Shown one piece after another: positions 5,199 to 6,710 of a stretch of DNA of 6,710 nt. Source of the DNA: UBA2773 sp964643985 (GTDB taxonomy: Bacteria; Patescibacteriota; Minisyncoccia; Moranbacterales; DUUL01); the NCBI GenBank assembly GCA_964643985.1, contig CAZXUS010000037.1, positions 1 to 6,710 of the forward strand, given 5' to 3'. Position 1 is the first letter of the stretch; each line of letters opens with the position of its first letter. The translations under genes were made by a program, and so were the position numbers. Below the pieces are notes generated by a model that did not search any database, was not told the DNA's origin, and was given only the letters and a program-made list of their open reading frames with translations.

Positions 5199-6663
5199 TA
5201 AAAAACTTATGCGATACATTATTTATGCTCGAAAATCCTCCGAGGGAGAGGATCGACAAGTTCAATCTATTGATGATCAAACTAACTTTTTAAAGAAGTT
5301 AGCCAAAGAGGAGGGTTTAGAGATTGTTAAAATATTTTCTGAATCTAAATCAGCTAAAAAACCAGGGCGACCAGTCTTTGAGGAAATGCTTTCTTTTATT
5401 CAAAGTAAAAAAGCTACTGGCATTTTGTGTTGGAAATTAGATCGTCTTGCTAGAAACCCTTTGGATGGAGGAAAAATTCAATGGTTATTGCAACAAGAAG
5501 TCATTGAAGAAATTAAAACTTCGGATAGAAATTATTTGCCTGATGACAATGCTTTGATTTCATCGGTTGAATTAGGAATGGCCAATCAATATATTCGAGA
5601 TTTAAGCAAAAATGTTAAAAGAGGAATTAAATCTAAACTAGAAAAAGGAGTTTGGCCTAACTATGCCCCGATTGGATATTTGAATAGAGATAAAAAAATT
5701 GTTGTTGATAAAACTAGATCTAAATATATTGAAAGAGTTTTTGAGATTTATTCTAGAGGTAATATCAGCGTTAAAGAATTAGCTAGTTTACTTTTTAAAG
5801 AAGGTTTTAGATCAAAATCAGGATACAAATATCACAAAAGTAAAGTTCATAAAATTCTCACAAATACTTTCTACTATGGAGTAATGTTTATGCATGATGA
5901 ATACTATTCGGGAACTCACAAACCCATTATTTCAAAACAGCTTTTTGATAAAGTTCAAAAAGTTCTGCAAGGAAAGAACAGAACTAAAAGAAAAAAGCAT
6001 TTTTTTACTTTCAGAGGATTATTGCGTTGTGAAAAATGCGGTTGTTCTTTAACTGCTACAAACCAGAAAGGACATAACTATTACTATTGCACTAACGGAA
6101 AAGGGATCTGTGAAGAACATAAAAAATATCTAAAAGAAGAAAACGTTGAAACGATTTTAATTAAAGTTTTAGAAAAACTTAGCTTTGATCCTGAAATGAT
6201 TGAGATTATATATTTAGCCGACAAGGAAAAACATGGACACCAAAGAAATTATAAGGAAGAGGCCTTGAATTCACTCTCTGGTGAGCTTAATTTAGTCGAT
6301 AGCAAGCAAGAAAGGTTGCTCGATGGATATTGCAACGGAAAGATTCAAGAAACTGCCTACGACAAGAAAAATAAGCAATTTGGAAAAGAAAAAGCTGATC
6401 TAGAAACTCAAATTAGGAAAATTAAGACCAAATTAAAAAAGGAGTCCTCAACTTTAGAACTTAAGAAAAAACTCTTCTTAAGGGCTTGCTCTGCGAAAAA
6501 AGATTTTTTACAAGCCCAAAAAAAGGAAAAAACAGAAACGCTCCAAAAACTACTTTGGAACGTTTCCATTCAGAATCAACAAATGGCTAATGTTAGCTTT
6601 AAACCCGTCTATCAAGAACTAGCTAATGAGCCTAATTTGCATGATTTTAACAAACTGCGGTGA
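5182..6663 (+). CDS. Large serine recombinase (site-specific integrase/excisionase)
   Basis: The protein is about 493 aa and should cut and rejoin att sites through a phosphoserine link, integrating or excising the element. The N-terminal resolvase domain opens with YARKSSEGEDRQ, whose Ser19 is the likely nucleophile, and carries LDRLARNP (Arg88, Arg91). A recombinase domain follows (GIKSKLEKGVWP, APIGYLNRDKK, KILTNTFYYG), then a zinc ribbon at about 280-310 (CEKCGC, YYCTNGKGIC) and a long Lys/Glu-rich coiled coil at about 360-450. Length is within the usual range. The ATG at 5182 overlaps rep by 17 bp. The conserved core begins at a second ATG, 5209 (484 aa), and a TTG at 5155 is also in frame. 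None has a good ribosome binding site. The last codons and the TGA stop lie in the tRNA-Ser acceptor end, so the C-terminus would differ in the excised circle. Confidence 0.93.
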   Translation: MKNQSNKKLMRYIIYARKSSEGEDRQVQSIDDQTNFLKKLAKEEGLEIVKIFSESKSAKKPGRPVFEEMLSFIQSKKATGILCWKLDRLARNPLDGGKIQWLLQQEVIEEIKTSDRNYLPDDNALISSVELGMANQYIRDLSKNVKRGIKSKLEKGVWPNYAPIGYLNRDKKIVVDKTRSKYIERVFEIYSRGNISVKELASLLFKEGFRSKSGYKYHKSKVHKILTNTFYYGVMFMHDEYYSGTHKPIISKQLFDKVQKVLQGKNRTKRKKHFFTFRGLLRCEKCGCSLTATNQKGHNYYYCTNGKGICEEHKKYLKEENVETILIKVLEKLSFDPEMIEIIYLADKEKHGHQRNYKEEALNSLSGELNLVDSKQERLLDGYCNGKIQETAYDKKNKQFGKEKADLETQIRKIKTKLKKESSTLELKKKLFLRACSAKKDFLQAQKKEKTETLQKLLWNVSIQNQQMANVSFKPVYQELANEPNLHDFNKLR

Positions 6664-6672
6664 GAAAGGGAT
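6656..6672 (-). repeat. tRNA-Ser 3'-end repeat, probable attachment site
   Basis: These 17 bases are the exact inverted copy of 1-17 and cover the acceptor 3' strand, discriminator base and part of the T arm of the tRNA-Ser gene. The recombinase gene ends within them (stop 6661-6663). An integrase gene ending at its own tRNA target is the classic sign of an integration junction, so this is probably one att site. Confidence 0.65.
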
Positions 6673-6710
6673 TCGAACCCTTGGTACGTAAAACGCACAC
6701 ACGCTTTCCA
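6658..6710 (-). tRNA. tRNA-Ser(GGA), 3' portion, cut by the window edge
   Basis: The visible minus-strand portion starts at U33 and anticodon GGA (6709-6707), which reads UCC and UCU serine codons. It continues with the 3' side of the anticodon stem, a long variable arm with its own stem and TTT loop (class II, as serine tRNAs require), and a T arm with AAGGG/CCCTT around TTCGAAT. It ends in TCTCACC plus discriminator G (6658). CCA is not encoded; the bases after the discriminator are CAG. The 5' half lies outside the window. It converges on the recombinase gene and overlaps it by 6 bp. Confidence 0.93.

Larger units (their letters stand above)
18..6657. mobile_element. Integrated rolling-circle plasmid with R-M cargo
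   Basis: A Rep with its own origin, a large serine recombinase ending in a tRNA gene, a restriction-modification operon and tRNA-Ser-derived repeats at both ends together describe an integrative replicating element. I see no conjugation, capsid or partition gene. The right boundary at the tRNA is well supported. The left boundary is uncertain because the 17-bp repeat there is inverted and only a degenerate direct copy (51-66) exists. Confidence 0.55.

Noticed and set aside
6661..6710. Extension of the recombinase frame past its TGA to the window edge
   Set aside because: The open frame is only the translated antisense of a tRNA gene, a common source of false peptides.
1..6710. CRISPR array
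   Set aside because: No regularly spaced direct repeats of 20-40 bases were seen on either strand. Repeats found were inverted pairs or the 6-base tandem at 4051-4062.

Overview
The window looks like a small mobile element from an AT-rich bacterium: an integrated rolling-circle plasmid about 6.6 kb long that carries a restriction-modification operon and its own recombinase. All large frames are intact under the standard code, with TAA, TAG and TGA all used as stops, so codes that reassign TGA do not apply. Low G+C, very short leaders without Shine-Dalgarno sequences, and a recombinase that looks to me like those of Candidate Phyla Radiation (Patescibacteria) genomes suggest that kind of host. 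This is inference, not proof.

Layout. At the left edge, bases 1-17 match the 3' end of a tRNA-Ser gene. A palindrome follows that works as a terminator for leftward transcription. A four-gene leftward operon fills 103-3121. It runs from a TTGCAA-N17-TATAAT promoter (3151-3179) through an NgoPII-type restriction endonuclease, a C5-cytosine methyltransferase (probable target GGCC), a 232-aa protein of uncertain family, and a 156-aa protein with one membrane span and a coiled coil. Bases 3122-3348 are a divergent control region with a striking three-tier inverted repeat.

The right half reads rightward. It holds a 225-aa protein with a possible winged-helix C-terminus, a terminator, a 46-aa small protein, a structured region ending in an almost exact copy of the phiX174 gene A nicking site, an HUH-type Rep protein, and a large serine recombinase. 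The recombinase stop codon lies inside a tRNA-Ser(GGA) gene that faces it from the right edge.

How it fits together. Rep would nick at CTTG|A (4314/4315), 29 bp upstream of its own gene, to start rolling-circle copying. The serine recombinase, translationally overlapped with rep, would integrate or excise the circle at the tRNA-Ser 3' end. The R-M operon would stabilise the element and defend the host. The two extra genes in that operon are the least explained part. The terminal tRNA-Ser repeats are inverted, not direct, which ordinary integration does not predict.
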